Of a stretch of DNA of 64,000 nucleotides, positions 1 to 11,499 are shown in pieces. Origin of the DNA: Bathynomus jamesi (taxonomy: Eukaryota > Arthropoda > Malacostraca > Isopoda > Cirolanidae); contig JAJOZX010000088.1 in assembly GCA_023014485.1 (NCBI GenBank), forward strand, positions 1,781,001-1,845,000, written 5' to 3'. Within the stretch, counting starts at the first letter, position 1; each line of letters opens with the position of its first letter. The notes beneath the pieces were generated by a model, which was not told the origin of the DNA, made no database searches, and saw nothing but the letters and a program-made list of their open reading frames with translations. The translations under genes and the position numbers were made by a program.

Positions 1-2012
1 ACAACATCAGAAAAATATTAAATGATAAACTGCAGAGTATCGATTGCGTCATACAGGAACAAATTGAGAAGCATACAGAAAAAGAAGAAGGCGACGCAAT
101 AGAGGCGATAAAAGTTAATTCAAAGTACTTCTATAATTTTGCAAAAAGGAAGTCGAAAAACCATGCGACTATTGGACCTTTGAAAAATGAAGACAGTGCT
201 TTATCTGATGATCTAACAGAAGTATCTAAGATATTATGAGCTCAGTACGAATCATCTTTCAGTATCTCAAAAACTGACAAACTGATATGCGATAATGAAA
301 CGCGTTCTTTGATGAAGAACTACAAGGGGAAAGTATAACGGACTCCGACTTTACGACAAATGATATTACACAAGCTATAGGAAAACTAAAAGCACACTCA
401 GGCAGGACCGGACAAATGGAATGCCACACTGATCAAAAACTGCAAGAATGCAATCGCTGAGCCCCTATATTGGATATGGAGACGATCACTGGACACGGGA
501 GAAATACTGGGCATCCTGCAGAGTGCGAACATAGTCCCAATATACTGTATAAAGGAGGAGATCGATCCGAGGCCAAAAACTACAGGCCAGTGTCGCTTAC
601 ATCTCATCTCACTAAAATATTTGAAAGAATAGTTAGACAGAAAATCTATGGCTTTTTAGAAACTCAGAAAAAATTAAATGATAACCAACACTGGTTTCGG
701 TCAGGCAGATCATGCCTATCACAACTAATGGAACACTACAACAACATTATTGATGCATTGGAAAGTAATGAAAATTATGATGTAATATACACAGACTTTG
801 CCAAAGCGTTCGACAAGTGTGACCACAGAATCATAATACATAAACTGAAGTATATGGGAATAACAGGAAAAGTAGGGAAATGGATATATGATTTCCCTAG
901 TGAGCGGCGGCAAGTCGTTACAGTACAAGTAGCATCTTCATCAGAATCAGAGGTCCTCAGCTCAGTACTACAAGGAACAGTATTAGCTCCACCACTCTTC
1001 ATAATCATGCTGACATAGATGAGGACGTTACCAGAGACAGCACAGTAACATCCTTTGCCGATGACACAAAGATCAGTAGAAAAATAAGAAACCAGAAGAT
1101 ATAGGATCTCTACAAACCGACATAAACAGAATCTTCAAGTTGACGGAAGACAAAAATATGAAGCTTAACACTGAGAAATTTCAGCTGTTACGGTACGGAA
1201 AAAGAGAAGACCTAAAATTCATGGAATATTATACCCCCAAATGGACAGGAAATTCAGAGAAATTCTAAAGCAAAAGACTTAGGGGTGTAATGACTGATGA
1301 TGCGAAATTTGAAACACAAAATAAGATAGCAGTAAACAGAGCAAAGAGAGTAACTGGGCAGATACTGGGAACCTTTAAACGAAGGGATTGGAATATAATG
1401 ATTCCTCTACTGAAAATACTGATCATACCCAAATTGGAATACTGCTCGGTCTTAACATCCCCATATAAAAAAGAAGACATTAGACAACTAGAAGGGATTC
1501 AGAGAAGCTTCACAGTCAAGATCAAGTGGTGCAAAGAACTAAACTACTGGGAAAGATTTCGCGAATTAAACCTATATTCACTGGAAAGGAGACACACACA
1601 CACACACACCATTATTTACACTTGGAAAATAATGGAGAAACTCCCTAATCTTACTCTAAACCCTGTAACTCCCCAAACAACGTGGAAAGTAGAAACGAAG
1701 ACTGTGTCGTGTTCCCAAATTAAAGGCTAGACAAGAAACATCCTTAACCCTGAAAGAAAATAGTTTTGTTGTGAGAGGACCAAAACTGTTTAATCAGCTG
1801 CCCAAACACCTAAGGAACACGAGTGGTGTTGTAGTGGACATCTTCTAAAGAAGATTAGACGCCTGGCTCAGAACAATCCCCGATGAGCCGGGCGTACCTG
1901 GCTATGTGAGGTGGAGAGTATACAAAAAACCAACTCACTACTTCACCAGGCCAACTCGAGAGGAGGGGCAACAATGAGGAATCATCGCGCGGAACATTTG
2001 AAAGGCTGAAAG
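1..2012 (+). mobile_element. CR1/L2-like non-LTR retrotransposon, 3' half, decayed (copy 1)
   Basis: This stretch aligns along its length with 24476-26495 of the same window, so it is a second copy of the element described at 22.3-26.5 kb. The window edge removes its 5' half. It encodes the reverse transcriptase and C-terminal part of ORF2. Visible pieces are the KNYRPVSLTSHLTKIFERIV block near 575-630, a DFAKAFDKCDH palm motif near 795-825, and FADDTKI starting at 1054. The C-terminal region typical of this lineage (PKLEYCS..., LNYWERFRELNLYSLERR) follows at about 1430-1590. Several one-base indels and stops break the frame (for example around 1010-1020, 1100 and 1270), so it cannot be active. 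The 3' end runs into a (TA)n(TG)n tract at 2014-2073, as copy 2 does. Confidence 0.9.
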
Positions 2013-2013
2013 G

Positions 2014-2035
2014 TATATATATATATATATATATA

Positions 2036-2073
<38 letters not shown>
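2014..2073. repeat. (TA)n(TG)n microsatellite at retrotransposon 3' end
   Basis: TA dinucleotides followed by TG dinucleotides directly abut the 3' end of the upstream non-LTR element. The same arrangement follows the second copy at 26497-26540, so the microsatellite probably grew from the element's own 3' tail. Confidence 0.85.
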
Positions 2074-2074
<1 letters not shown>

Positions 2075-2076
<2 letters not shown>

Positions 2077-2528
2077 AGGCAACTGGACATAAGTGAGGTC
2101 AAGTGTGTGATAATTCACAGATATAATGGCGTATTCTTTTCTATGAGGTAACACTTTTCGTACCTCAGAACATTAATTAAAGTATTTTCCTAAAAATTCT
2201 GAAAACATTTTTATTGTCAGAAAAAAGATATGTTGGTCCCGATTAGGTTAAGTTACGCTAGTTTCGGTTAGCTAAGGTTTAGTTAGGTTAAGTTAGGCTA
2301 GGCTATATTAGCGAGTACATCACTACTTAGTGACTTAACAGAAAACAACCTTCAAGCCCTGAATTTCTTGGTTCCTTGGTTCGATGGCACTAAGGTTAGG
2401 GCAGGTTAAATTAGATTTGGTTTAATAGTGTTTTAGATATATGATTTTAAAAATGTTGGCACCTCACTTATGCGGAGATGCGCAAATGTGTGTGTTTGGA
2501 GGGAGGGCTGTGTATGTATGTGTATGTG

Positions 2529-2604
<76 letters not shown>

Positions 2605-3210
2605 AAAAATGTAGAAATTGTATAATAGACACGTTTCAGGATACGAATAAACCTCACCTAAATAATTACAAACAGAACTTAAATCCGCGCAAACTCGAAT
2701 GCCAACATAAAAGTGCATTCCCACCCCTTCAACCTCCCAACCCCCCAACCCCCAACAAAATCGGGACGAAATCTTTCTAAGCGTGAAACAAAATTAGTTT
2801 TGCTCATTTAATCGCAATAAGAATTTCTGCCCATTTTATCCAAAATATGAAATTTATTGTCGAACTTTTTTCTTGTTCTCTCATTTTTTATCTTTTTTTT
2901 TTATCTTTACTATTTCATAACAATTATTTGTTAATTTTTTTTCTAACTTTGTATGACCACGTATTAATTAGTCTCAGTTTCAGGTTTAACTTTTGGGAAT
3001 ACTGTAAATTAGTTTCAAGTTTTAAGAATTTCCTGTTTATAAAATTTTAATTTTTTAAATTTGGTTCATAATTAAACTGAATAGTCGAATGTATATATAT
3101 ATAATATATATATATATACGCATGAATTTACGTTACCTCGTTCTAAATGCAAGGAAAGCCTTGGAGTCGACTTTTATTTTCTCCTGTGGCTATGTAACAT
3201 ATACAATATA
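2075..3210. other. Non-coding; degenerate TTAGG-like patch and (TG)n(GA)n tract
   Basis: I see no gene here. At 2238-2310 there is a degenerate TTAGG-like stretch (repeated GGTTAAGTTAGG-type words). At 2520-2600 a long (TG)n runs into (GA)n. Apparent ORFs over that tract are translations of the microsatellite. The stretch 2840-3060 is AT-rich, and 3090-3118 is a TA microsatellite just before the mariner element. Confidence 0.6.
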
Positions 3211-4116
3211 CAGGGCATCCCAAAAAAATGTATACACACTTTAACAGCTGATAGCTCAATTGATGTTTCTTTCTTTCCAAGTTAAACCCATTAGAATTAA
3301 TAATGGCAGTCAGACTAAGCTTTGAACAAAGGAAATTCATTCTAAAATGCTACTGGAAGTGTGAAAACGCAGTTGAAGTGCAAAGACAGTTTAGGAGGGA
3401 GTTTCAAACAGATCCACCAACGCGACTTACCATCACTCGAATTAGAGATAAGTTTGAAGCCGATGGAACTGTTCAGAATGTCCACAAGAAGCGTTCCGGA
3501 AGACCACGGACATCGACAAGCCCCACAAAGCAAGAAAGAGTACTGGAAACGTATCACCAAAGTCCAAGAAAATCTGTGCGGCAAGCGAGTCGTGAGGCAG
3601 GAATTTCAGAATCGTCTGTCCAACGCATTTTGAAGCGCTGTCAATGGAAAAGTTACATTCCAAGATTAGTCCATGCTATTAATGAAGATGATCCGGACCG
3701 AAGAGTGGAGTATTGCGAGTGGTACTTGGCACGATGTGGATGTGGATTGGACGAAGGGGTTTCGTAGAATACCCTCCGCGTTCACCAGACCTCACACCAC
3801 TAGACTTTTTTTTATGGGGATACTTAAAAGACAAAGTCTACGCTATAAAACCTGCAACAGTCGCTGAATTGAGAGCAGCCATTGAACGAGAATGCACACA
3901 AATACCAAACGAAATGTTTCGTGATGTTTGCGATTCCATTGCTTCGCGTTATCAGCAGTGCCTGGACCAGAACGGACGTCAGTTTGAAAACAGGCGTTGA
4001 CAAAACAATTAAATAATGTCTGTAGATTCTATTACATTTTGAAAATGAAATGTATTTTAATAAACACTGCCTTTATAAGTATTTAAAGTGTGTATACATT
4101 TTTTTGGGACGCCCTG
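3211..4116 (+). mobile_element. mariner-like element, internal-deletion derivative (copy 1)
   Basis: The ends are inverted repeats beginning CAGGGCATCCCAAAAAAATG (left) and the complement of CAGGGCGTCCCAAAAAAATG (right), flanked by TA target-site duplications, as expected of IS630/Tc1/mariner elements. The 906-bp element carries the two ends of a transposase gene but lacks the catalytic middle. A copy of exactly the same length lies at 12188-13093 in reverse orientation and carries the same internal junction. Both therefore descend from one already-deleted parent that was mobilised in trans. Confidence 0.93.
3303..4000 (+). pseudogene. mariner transposase with catalytic core deleted
   Basis: The first reading frame (3303-3767) gives a 154-residue DNA-binding region of the DUF4817 type. 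It has two helix-turn-helix blocks ([12 protein letters not shown] near residue 7; [20 protein letters not shown] near residue 90) joined by a GRPRT linker. At about 3725 the sequence jumps straight to the transposase C-terminus, which is read in another frame (3713-4000) and contains the conserved YPPRSPDLTPLDFFLWGYLK motif. The first catalytic aspartates of the DDE/D core are missing, so no active transposase can be made. The protein could at most bind the inverted repeats, if it is expressed at all. Confidence 0.9.
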
Positions 4117-4152
<36 letters not shown>

Positions 4153-4166
4153 ATATATATATTATA

Positions 4167-4971
4167 AGAGCTTCCTAGATATCATCAGGTTTCTTATATA
4201 CACCTTTAATCGTCTTAGATATAGAAAACCACAAACTATAAAATAAGCCAAGTCAAATCCGACCCTCTATGAAACTTTTTACAGCCATTGCAAACGTTTC
4301 AAGGCATTTTTCCACTCATTTGCGAGTCGTTGTTATGTCGTTTTCCCAAAGATATTTTGTGTGAGCGTTGGATAATAATCGCAAAATTTGGTTGAATACA
4401 TTCTCTCATTCAACGCAGGAAACTGAAATCGACGGAAATTAAACCTTGCTTTAAACTTTATTGAATCAAGAATTCATCCTTAACAATCCAACATTTGATA
4501 CCGCGCACATTTTCTAAATAGCGTTTCCTTTTTCTCACACAACCAAACTTAAAAAATAATTTGAAACAGAAGCAGAACACAGCCATAAACAAAAATAATG
4601 TCTGATGCGCAAGAAATGAAGGCGAAGACCAAAACTACGAGTCACCAAAAGAATTATGGTACCCCTAAATTTTGGACAGGTCAAAATAATGAACCAACTT
4701 TTTCGTCTGGCCATTTTCTGTTCACCGTTTCTCATTTATAGTTTAATATCCAGACCTTCAGGTTGGTCACAAGGGCAACTTTGTATTTGTAAATACTTTT
4801 ATTTTTTCTGGAATTTTAATTGTAAGTTTAACAGTAACCTTTGATTTTCAGTTTCAGAAGATGGAAATTGTAATTCCCGAAACGTCTACCGTTATTAAAC
4901 AAATGTTTATTTATGTGGTGTTTTTTTCTGTTCATCTCTAGACTGCGATTCCTTTGCAATAAGTCCATCTG

Positions 4972-5038
<67 letters not shown>

Positions 5039-5400
5039 GGGTTGACGCATATATACAGGCATCCATAACAAACTCAACGTTGGATCGACGATCAAGGCAT
5101 CCGACAATGACCCGGTCAGTCGCCGGATATGACTCCCATTAAAAAGGAGTGAACTTTCTTAGGCTGGACATTGAAGAAAAAGTTCAGTAAACCCACTTCC
5201 AGACAAAACTTAGATGACATTTTGAAGCCGGAGTGCGACAAAATTCTGCAAGAGAAAATTTCAGATTTCATTAAATTCATACCTAATCGCATTTCTGCCT
5301 AAAAAGAAGCTCAAAGGAGGTCAACCAAGTATTGAGCCATTTTATCTCAGTTGTTGTTGTTGCATTGATTTATGTTGTTAATATTAAATAATAAACTGTT
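4167..5400. other. Non-coding stretch with a degenerate PLE-type motif and a long TA/CA tract
   Basis: I recognise no gene. At 4853-4886 there is a motif resembling the hammerhead-like termini described at 60533-60572 (CAGAAGA, a GGAAATT/AATTCC hairpin, then CGAAACGTC), so this may be a worn PLE end. At 4975-5038 there is a (TA)n(CA)n microsatellite. At 5160-5300 one frame is open for about 45 codons (starting WTLKKKFSKPTSRQNLDDIL), which may be a transposase scrap of unknown family. Confidence 0.4.
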
Positions 5401-5402
5401 CT

Positions 5403-5712
5403 GGAATCTTTCCCAAAATCCGGACCGTTCATTATAGCTAGAAAGTTACATCATTATTATGTAGTTTTGCTGCTGAATTCAAAAAAGTTATTCTTGTTTG
5501 GAGAAATGAAAAATAAAAAGTTACAGCAATTTCATTACCATTATTTACACATATCGACCTAATATTCTAAATAAAAATTGCTGTAACCTTTTTATTTTTC
5601 ATTTCTCCAAAAACAGAATAACGTTCTTGAACTCAGCACGCAAAACCACATAATAATAATAATGTAACTTTCTAGTTATAAAGAACGGTCTGGATTTTGG
5701 AAAAGAGCCGTG
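5403..5712. mobile_element. Foldback (long inverted repeat) element
   Basis: Two arms of about 125-130 bp (5403-5530 and about 5580-5710) are reverse complements of each other. Both contain CTAGAAAGTTACAT and GGAGAAATGAAAAATAAAAA. The spacer between them is about 50 bp and the element has no coding capacity. This is the shape of a foldback MITE. Its family is not identifiable by eye. Confidence 0.75.
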
Positions 5713-5733
5713 TTCTGTGAACAAATTATTGTT

Positions 5734-5777
<44 letters not shown>

Positions 5778-5803
5778 CAAACCCACAAGGAAAAAGAAAA
5801 ACG

Positions 5804-5849
5804 ATTCCAAGGACTTTCGTGTATTCAGAGCTACACCTCGTCAGGGAAT
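5804..5849 (-). ncRNA. Hammerhead-ribozyme-like motif in PLE tail
   Basis: Read on the minus strand: ATTCC, CTGACGA, a G, then GTGTA...TACAC (stem II), GAAA, a short GTCCTT segment, and GGAAT. ATTCC and GGAAT pair as stem I around the CUGANGA and GAAA core boxes. One unpaired base sits between CTGACGA and stem II, which is not canonical. Hammerhead motifs are known from Penelope-like elements. Activity is unproven. Confidence 0.5.
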
Positions 5850-5917
5850 GAAGATAAAAGGCGAGATGCCCATAGATATATACAACGTACAGGAAAAACA
5901 AAACAATTAGCACATAC

Positions 5918-6945
5918 TTAACAAGGGTTAATGAGAGGCAAAAGAAATTTTAACAAGATATTGTCAATTTTATACATTCCCGCAGTGTTATTGAAATTGT
6001 TTTTAAAATGAATAAATGCACATTCTAGAATATTTATTTCTATTATATCTCTGTTTTTAACAAGCGCTTTAGAACTATCCCATTTGATGCTATGGTTACA
6101 TCTATACATATGGTTAAATAAAGCATCGGAATTACTGTATTAGCTGTTCTACAACCATATTTATGCTGTTTTACCCTAATATCTAACGTTTTACCGGTTT
6201 GGCCTATATATACTGAGTTACATTGTGTACATCCGATCGAATACACACAACCAACAACATTATCAGGGCTATTCTTTATTAGGCGTGATTTAACAGTATT
6301 ATTATACTTAAAGATTACATTAATGTCAATTGCTTTAAGTAAAGTTGGAAGGTATTGAAAATTAACATGGTAAGGTAGGCTAAGGATATTTTTACGCTGA
6401 AATTCCTTTACAATTACATTATTATAATACCTATTCTTGGCTTTCTTAAGACAGTTATCTAAAAATGAAATAGGATAACATAATTTAGTACCAATATTCA
6501 GGATATTGCATAACTCGGAATCTAAAAATTCAGGACTGACAACCCTCAATGCTCGAAGAAACATAGCAGAGAAAATAGAGGATTTAATCGAAGGATGATG
6601 GTCAGAATAAAAATGCACATAAGAGTTATTATTAATAGGCTTACGGTAGACTTCATATTTGAACTGATTAGAGCATCTCCAAATTTTGATACCAAGAAAA
6701 GATAGGCTTCCATCATTTTCTTTTTCAACTGTGAACTTAATAGATGGGACTAAATTGTTGAGCCTACCAAAAAATAAGTCAACATCCAAATTATTAGGCA
6801 AAAGGCATAAAATATCATCTATATACCTGTACCAAATCAGGTTAAAATTAACAATCGTAGGCAAAATTCTACTTTCAAAAAATTCCATATATAAATTAGC
6901 TAGTACAATTGAAAGAGGATTTCCCATAGTCAATCCAAACGACAT
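5918..6945 (-). pseudogene. PLE reverse transcriptase / GIY-YIG endonuclease, partial
   Basis: The 300-codon frame at 6945-6043 starts inside the RT palm (GLTMGNPLSIVLANLYMEFF). It contains the catalytic YIDD box at about 6812-6823, then thumb sequence, and near residue 235 the GIY-YIG nuclease start (GCVYSIGCTQCNSVYIGQTG). The nuclease frame shifts near 6110 and continues in the 6109-5918 frame, ending with a stop at 5918. PLE proteins copy RNA onto nicked DNA ends, with the GIY-YIG domain as the nicking enzyme. RT motifs 1-3 are absent, so the copy is dead. Confidence 0.88.
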
Positions 6946-6973
6946 AGCATAAATATATATATATACTGTATAT

Positions 6974-8272
6974 TAGTGATGTAGGTCACATCCGCATCCG
7001 CATCCGCGGAACATCCGCACATTTTCTCGATTCCGCATCCGCGTCGGCATCCGCACTTTGGACTGCGGATGTCGTGCGGATGTGGACCGTTGAGATAAAA
7101 CGTCATTAATAAGCGGAAATTATCAAATTCTACTATATTAATAGAACTAGTTCATTGTGCGCAAAAGTGATGCAAGCGACAAGACGAGAGGCTGTTCTTG
7201 TATGAAGTTACTCTCTTGCAACCTACTTAGATCCACTTTACAAAGCTAAGTTATTTTCACCTAGTACATTAGAACGAGTTAAATCATCACTTGGCAAAGC
7301 AGTTGAAGACCTTCAATCTCTTCAATCTGTCGCTTCGCCACCCACCAAAAGAATAAAAGTTTCAGTGACAGAACCAACACCTTCAACAAGCAAATCTATC
7401 ACAGAATCTGTCTCTCAGTTTCTTGAGTCAAGCAGCAATGACGAGACCTACGCGATGTCAAAAGATGTAGTAAAAATGATCGAGAGCTATCACCAAGAAA
7501 AACGCCTGGCTGCATGTGACAATCCTATTAGTTGGTGGAAAAATACGCAGAATATCTATCCATACTTGAGTAAACTTGCAAGGAAACATTTAGCCTGTCC
7601 TCCAACAAACGTACCAAGCGAGAGATTATTTAGCAGTGCTGGATTAATATATGATGAAAAGAGAAACAGACTGGCAGCAGAAAAGGCAGAAAAATTAATG
7701 TTCCTTAAGCATAACCTTCCTATAATTAAGTTTGAACATTAAACGATGAACATCTTAGTTTACTTTATTTTAATTACTCATTTATAAATATGCCTAATAA
7801 AACTTTAAACTTAATATAAATAGTTATCAAACTAATTAAAGATCTCTTTCTATAAGGGTGAAGGTTGGGGAAAGAGGTCGGTGGGGTGCATTTGAGTTGG
7901 GTTCACGTCCCGCATCCTGGTAACACAATTATGGTTTCTAATTGTGGCTGAAACTCAACAAAATATAACGAATTTATTTGCAGACGAATTCACTAATTGA
8001 TTTCTATATTAGTTAGATGCTTGATATTATTTTATATGTTCAGAGAAAAGTACAGCAATTATTGTACAATTAATCAATTATACTACATTATAGCTACAGC
8101 TCTCTCATATAATAACTTATTATATACGTTAAACACAACAAATCTCGAATATATCCTAAAAAATAACGAAAATGTAGACATCCGCATCCGCATCCGCGGA
8201 TGTTGAAATCAAACATCCGCATCCGCATCCGCATCCGCGGATGTGAAAAAAATGACATCCGCTACATCACTA
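6974..8272 (+). mobile_element. hAT transposon, deletion derivative (copy 1)
   Basis: The ends start TAGTGATGTAG in inverted orientation. They are flanked by an exact 8-bp duplication, CTGTATAT (6966-6973 and 8273-8280), the target-site length of hAT elements. Both subterminal regions are crowded with direct and inverted GCGGATGCGGATGT-type hexamers, probable transposase binding sites. Inside, only the C-terminal part of a transposase remains. The related element at 8794-10089 lies in the opposite orientation with a different target duplication, so the two are separate insertions. Confidence 0.93.
7365..7742 (+). pseudogene. hAT transposase, C-terminal dimerisation domain only
   Basis: This 125-codon frame ends in the hAT C-terminal dimerisation signature: WWKNTQNIYPYLSKLARKHL, then PPTNVPSERLFSSAGLIYDE, then RNRLAAEKAEKLMFLKHNL. 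The BED zinc finger and the catalytic RNase H-like core that precede this in full hAT transposases are missing, although upstream frames (7200-7360) carry a little more related sequence. It cannot transpose by itself. Confidence 0.9.
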
Positions 8273-8325
8273 CTGTATATATATGGGAATGAACTCAGAA
8301 TGGTTCCCTGAATTTTTTTTATGAT

Positions 8326-8770
8326 ACACACAGACCGTGCATGGAACAAGGAACTCTTCTAGGAAAATTAAATCCACTATAGTCCGAATAAGTAATGATA
8401 AATGACAAATACTATAGTTTTTTCTTTTTCATGATGCTAGCCCGACGTGGGCAACTGGTCACTCGCAAAGCGGTCCCAAAAATAAAGCTTCCCTGTTTTG
8501 CTTATATTGAGGTTCTAAATGTAGTTGGGCTAGGCTGCTTTAAACCCTAGATATTGTTCCAAAGCTGGATCCTATCTGCTTTGCAGTTAGCTGGTGACGG
8601 AAGCTATACTTTTGGGACCTCTTTGCGAGTGACCCGTTGCCCACGTCGGGCTAGCATCATGAAAAAGAAAAAATTATAGTATTTGTCATTTACCATTATA
8701 TATTCGGAATACAGTATAGTGGATTTAATTTTCCTAGAAGCGTTCCTTGTTCCATGCACGGTCTGTGTGT
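8326..8770. mobile_element. Foldback MITE between the two hAT copies
   Basis: Arms of about 160 bp (8326-8490 and 8606-8770) are reverse complements, both containing ACAGACCGTGCATGGAACAA and GCCCGACGTGGGCAACTGG or close variants. The centre is about 115 bp of non-coding DNA. The element has no coding capacity and its family is unknown. Confidence 0.8.
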
Positions 8771-8793
8771 ATTATATATATATATATATATAT

Positions 8794-10089
8794 TAGTGAT
8801 GTAGCGGATGTCATTTTTTTCACATCCGCGGATGCGGATGCGGATGAGGATGTTTGATTTCAACATCCGCGGAAGGCGATGCGGATGCGGATGTCTACAT
8901 TTTCGTTATTTTTTAGGATATATTCGAGATTTGTTGTGTTTAACGTATATAATAAGTTATTATATAGAGAGAGCTGTAGCTATAATGTAGTATAATTGAT
9001 TAATTGTACAATAATTGCTGTACTTTTCTCTGAACATATAAAATAATATCAAGCATCTAACTGATATAGAAATCAATTAGTGAATTCGTCTGCAAATAAA
9101 TTCGTTATATTTGTTGAGTTTCAGCCACAATTAGAAACCATAATTGTGTTACCAGGATGCGGGACGTGAACCCAACTCAAATGCACCCCACCGACCTCTT
9201 TCCCCAACCTCCACCCTTATAGAAAGAGATCTTTAATTAGCTTGATAACTATTTATATTAAGTTTAAAGTTTTATTAGGCATATTTATAAATGAGTAATT
9301 AAAATAAAGTAAACTAAGATGTTCATCGTTTAATGTTCAAACTTAATTATAGGAAGGTTATGCTTAAGGAACATTAATTTTTCTGCCTTTTCTGCTGCCA
9401 GTCTGTTTCTCTTTTCATCATATATTAATCCAGCACTGCTAAATAATCTCTCGCTTGGTACGTTTGTTGGAGGACAGGCTAAATGTTTCCTTGCAAGTTT
9501 ACTCAAGTAGGATAGATATTCTGCGTATTTTTCACCAACTAATAGGATTGTCACATGCAGCCAGGCGTTTTTCTTGGTGATAGCTCTCGATCATTTTTAC
9601 TACATCTTTTGACATCGCGTAGGTCTCGTCATTGCTGCTTGACTCAAGAAACTGAGAGACAGATTCTGTGATAGATTTGCTTGTTGAAGGTGTTGGTTCT
9701 GTCACTGAAACTTTTATTCTTTTGGTGGGTGGCGAAGCGACAGATTCAAGAGATTGAAGCTCTTCAACTGCTTTGCCAAGTGATGATTTAACTCGTTCTA
9801 ATGTACTAGGTGAAAATAACTTAGCTTTGTAACGTGGATCTAAGTAGGTTGCAAGAGAGTAACTTCATACAAGAACAGCCTCTCGTCTTGTCGCTTGCAT
9901 CACTTTTGCTCACAATGAACTAGTTCTATAATATAGTAGAATTTGATAATTTCTGCTTATTAATGACGTTTTATCTCAACGGTCCACATCCGCACGACAT
10001 CCGCAGTCCAAAGTGCGGATGCGGACGCGGATGCGAGAAAATGTGCGGATGTTCCGCGGATGCGGATGCGGATGTGACCTACATCACTA
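8794..10089 (-). mobile_element. hAT transposon, deletion derivative (copy 2)
   Basis: This is a 1296-bp relative of the element at 6974-8272 in the opposite orientation, with the same TAGTGATGTAG ends and GCGGAT subterminal repeats. The flanks are ATATATAT on both sides, compatible with an 8-bp duplication inside a TA microsatellite. The residual dimerisation-domain frame (9554-9330, minus) matches copy 1 from YLSKLARKHL to FEH, but an indel upstream breaks it. Both copies lack the same transposase parts, so they were spread by another hAT's enzyme. Confidence 0.92.
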
Positions 10090-10138
<49 letters not shown>

Positions 10139-10254
10139 AACCTTCTGTGTATATACTGTATATATAGGGTGTCTATAAAGTCCATCATAAAGTTAAGTAA
10201 ACTGTAGTCACTAAACTTTGAATATGATGCTACACTTCACAAACACCATATATA

Positions 10255-10288
<34 letters not shown>

Positions 10289-11499
10289 CCACCACCTTTC
10301 AGAATAATTCATTTGTCTCGTAATTTCGATCAATAATATTTGTTTTTAATAATTTTCAATACAAATATATAATAATATTTAATATTCTTTCCACAAAAGA
10401 AAAGAAAGTTTTTTTTATGTATTAACATTACTGTACATTGAATTGGAGACCGCACTAAATTGAGCTGTTTGGAACAGCTGCTACAAAAATAATGTTTGTG
10501 TAGACAAACAGAATTTACTTTATGAAGAGAGGAAAATATTTCTGCCAACGGCAACAGGATGGAAAGAAAAAGCGAAAGTAATTTTCTTCCACAAAGCCTC
10601 TTCGAAGTTGCATAAAAAAATAAGGCAAAAAAGTAAAATTCATTTTCATCGTGAAAAGACGATGTGTTGCGATTCGTGACGACAATGACAAAGTAATCAC
10701 GTTGTTCATGTATCTTAACGCTAATAAAATTTATCATTATTATTAACGTTTCATAGATATGTGGTCGATGTACTTATCTTACTTTTGTATAGTATTAGTG
10801 GTTTGGTCTTAAAACGGGCTAATCTGTTTATTTATAATTCTAAAGGTGACTCGGGGAAAAATAGAACATCACCAATTTCACAAGCAGTAAAAGCACACTG
10901 ACCACGCACGAACATAAAAGTAAATAGTTTCCCAAAAAATAAAATTTATAAAAGAAGAAACTAAAACTATATAAACATTACTCTAAAGTCTGTACAAGCC
11001 TTTCGGAAAAAACCGTCCTCTTCGTTCAAGTCTGTAAAACTGCCAGGACTGCGTAGGAGGGTCATGCTTCCTCGAGAATCTTGTTAATTTTCGTCGAGAC
11101 TGGAATTTTCATGAAGATGTAGGAAATTCTTTCTTCGACCAAGTGCCCTCAGGTGACGACAGTATTTCCATCACACTTCGATGCTTCAGGAAATGTTTTT
11201 CGTGGAACTGATTCCTTGAAAGTAATTTAATTAAAGTGGGTGGCCTGGCGCCATCTATTGGAGAAAATGTCAATTAATTACCATTTCGGTTTATTTTCAT
11301 TAGTGGAGTGTAATTACATGCAGATTATTTTTATGTTAATCAAGAACAACTTACTAACAGCAACTTAAGTTTTAAGATTAAATACACAATAAACAGATTT
11401 TACCTTGCCACGGTGGGATTTGAAACGATGCCACTAAAAACTCCAATGTTGTTAGCAGCCACTTTGCTCACTTGGGTATGAGACGTTAAAATAAACTGA
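10090..11499. other. Non-coding, AT-rich with microsatellites
   Basis: A (TA)n(TG)n tract occupies 10090-10137 and another TA tract 10249-10288. The remaining sequence to 11.5 kb has no reading frame I can relate to a known family. Frames near 10330-10740 have no supporting motif. Confidence 0.5.

Larger units (their letters stand above)
5774..6950 (-). mobile_element. Penelope-like element (PLE), 5'-truncated (copy 1)
   Basis: The minus strand carries the 3' part of a PLE: reverse transcriptase, then a GIY-YIG endonuclease, then an untranslated tail. The tail contains a hammerhead-like core (CTGACGA...GAAA, at 5804-5849). The 5' end stops abruptly at a TA tract near 6950, next to a hAT element that begins at 6974. 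RT plus GIY-YIG order and loss of the 5' part are typical of PLE insertions. Confidence 0.88.

Noticed and set aside
3342..3663. Antisense ORFs over the mariner transposase (also 12641-12962)
   Set aside because: They mirror the transposase reading frame on the opposite strand in both copies and have no independent motif.
6974..10089. One large inverted duplication
   Set aside because: The two hAT copies have different 8-bp flanks and the foldback between them has its own arms, so independent insertions explain it better.
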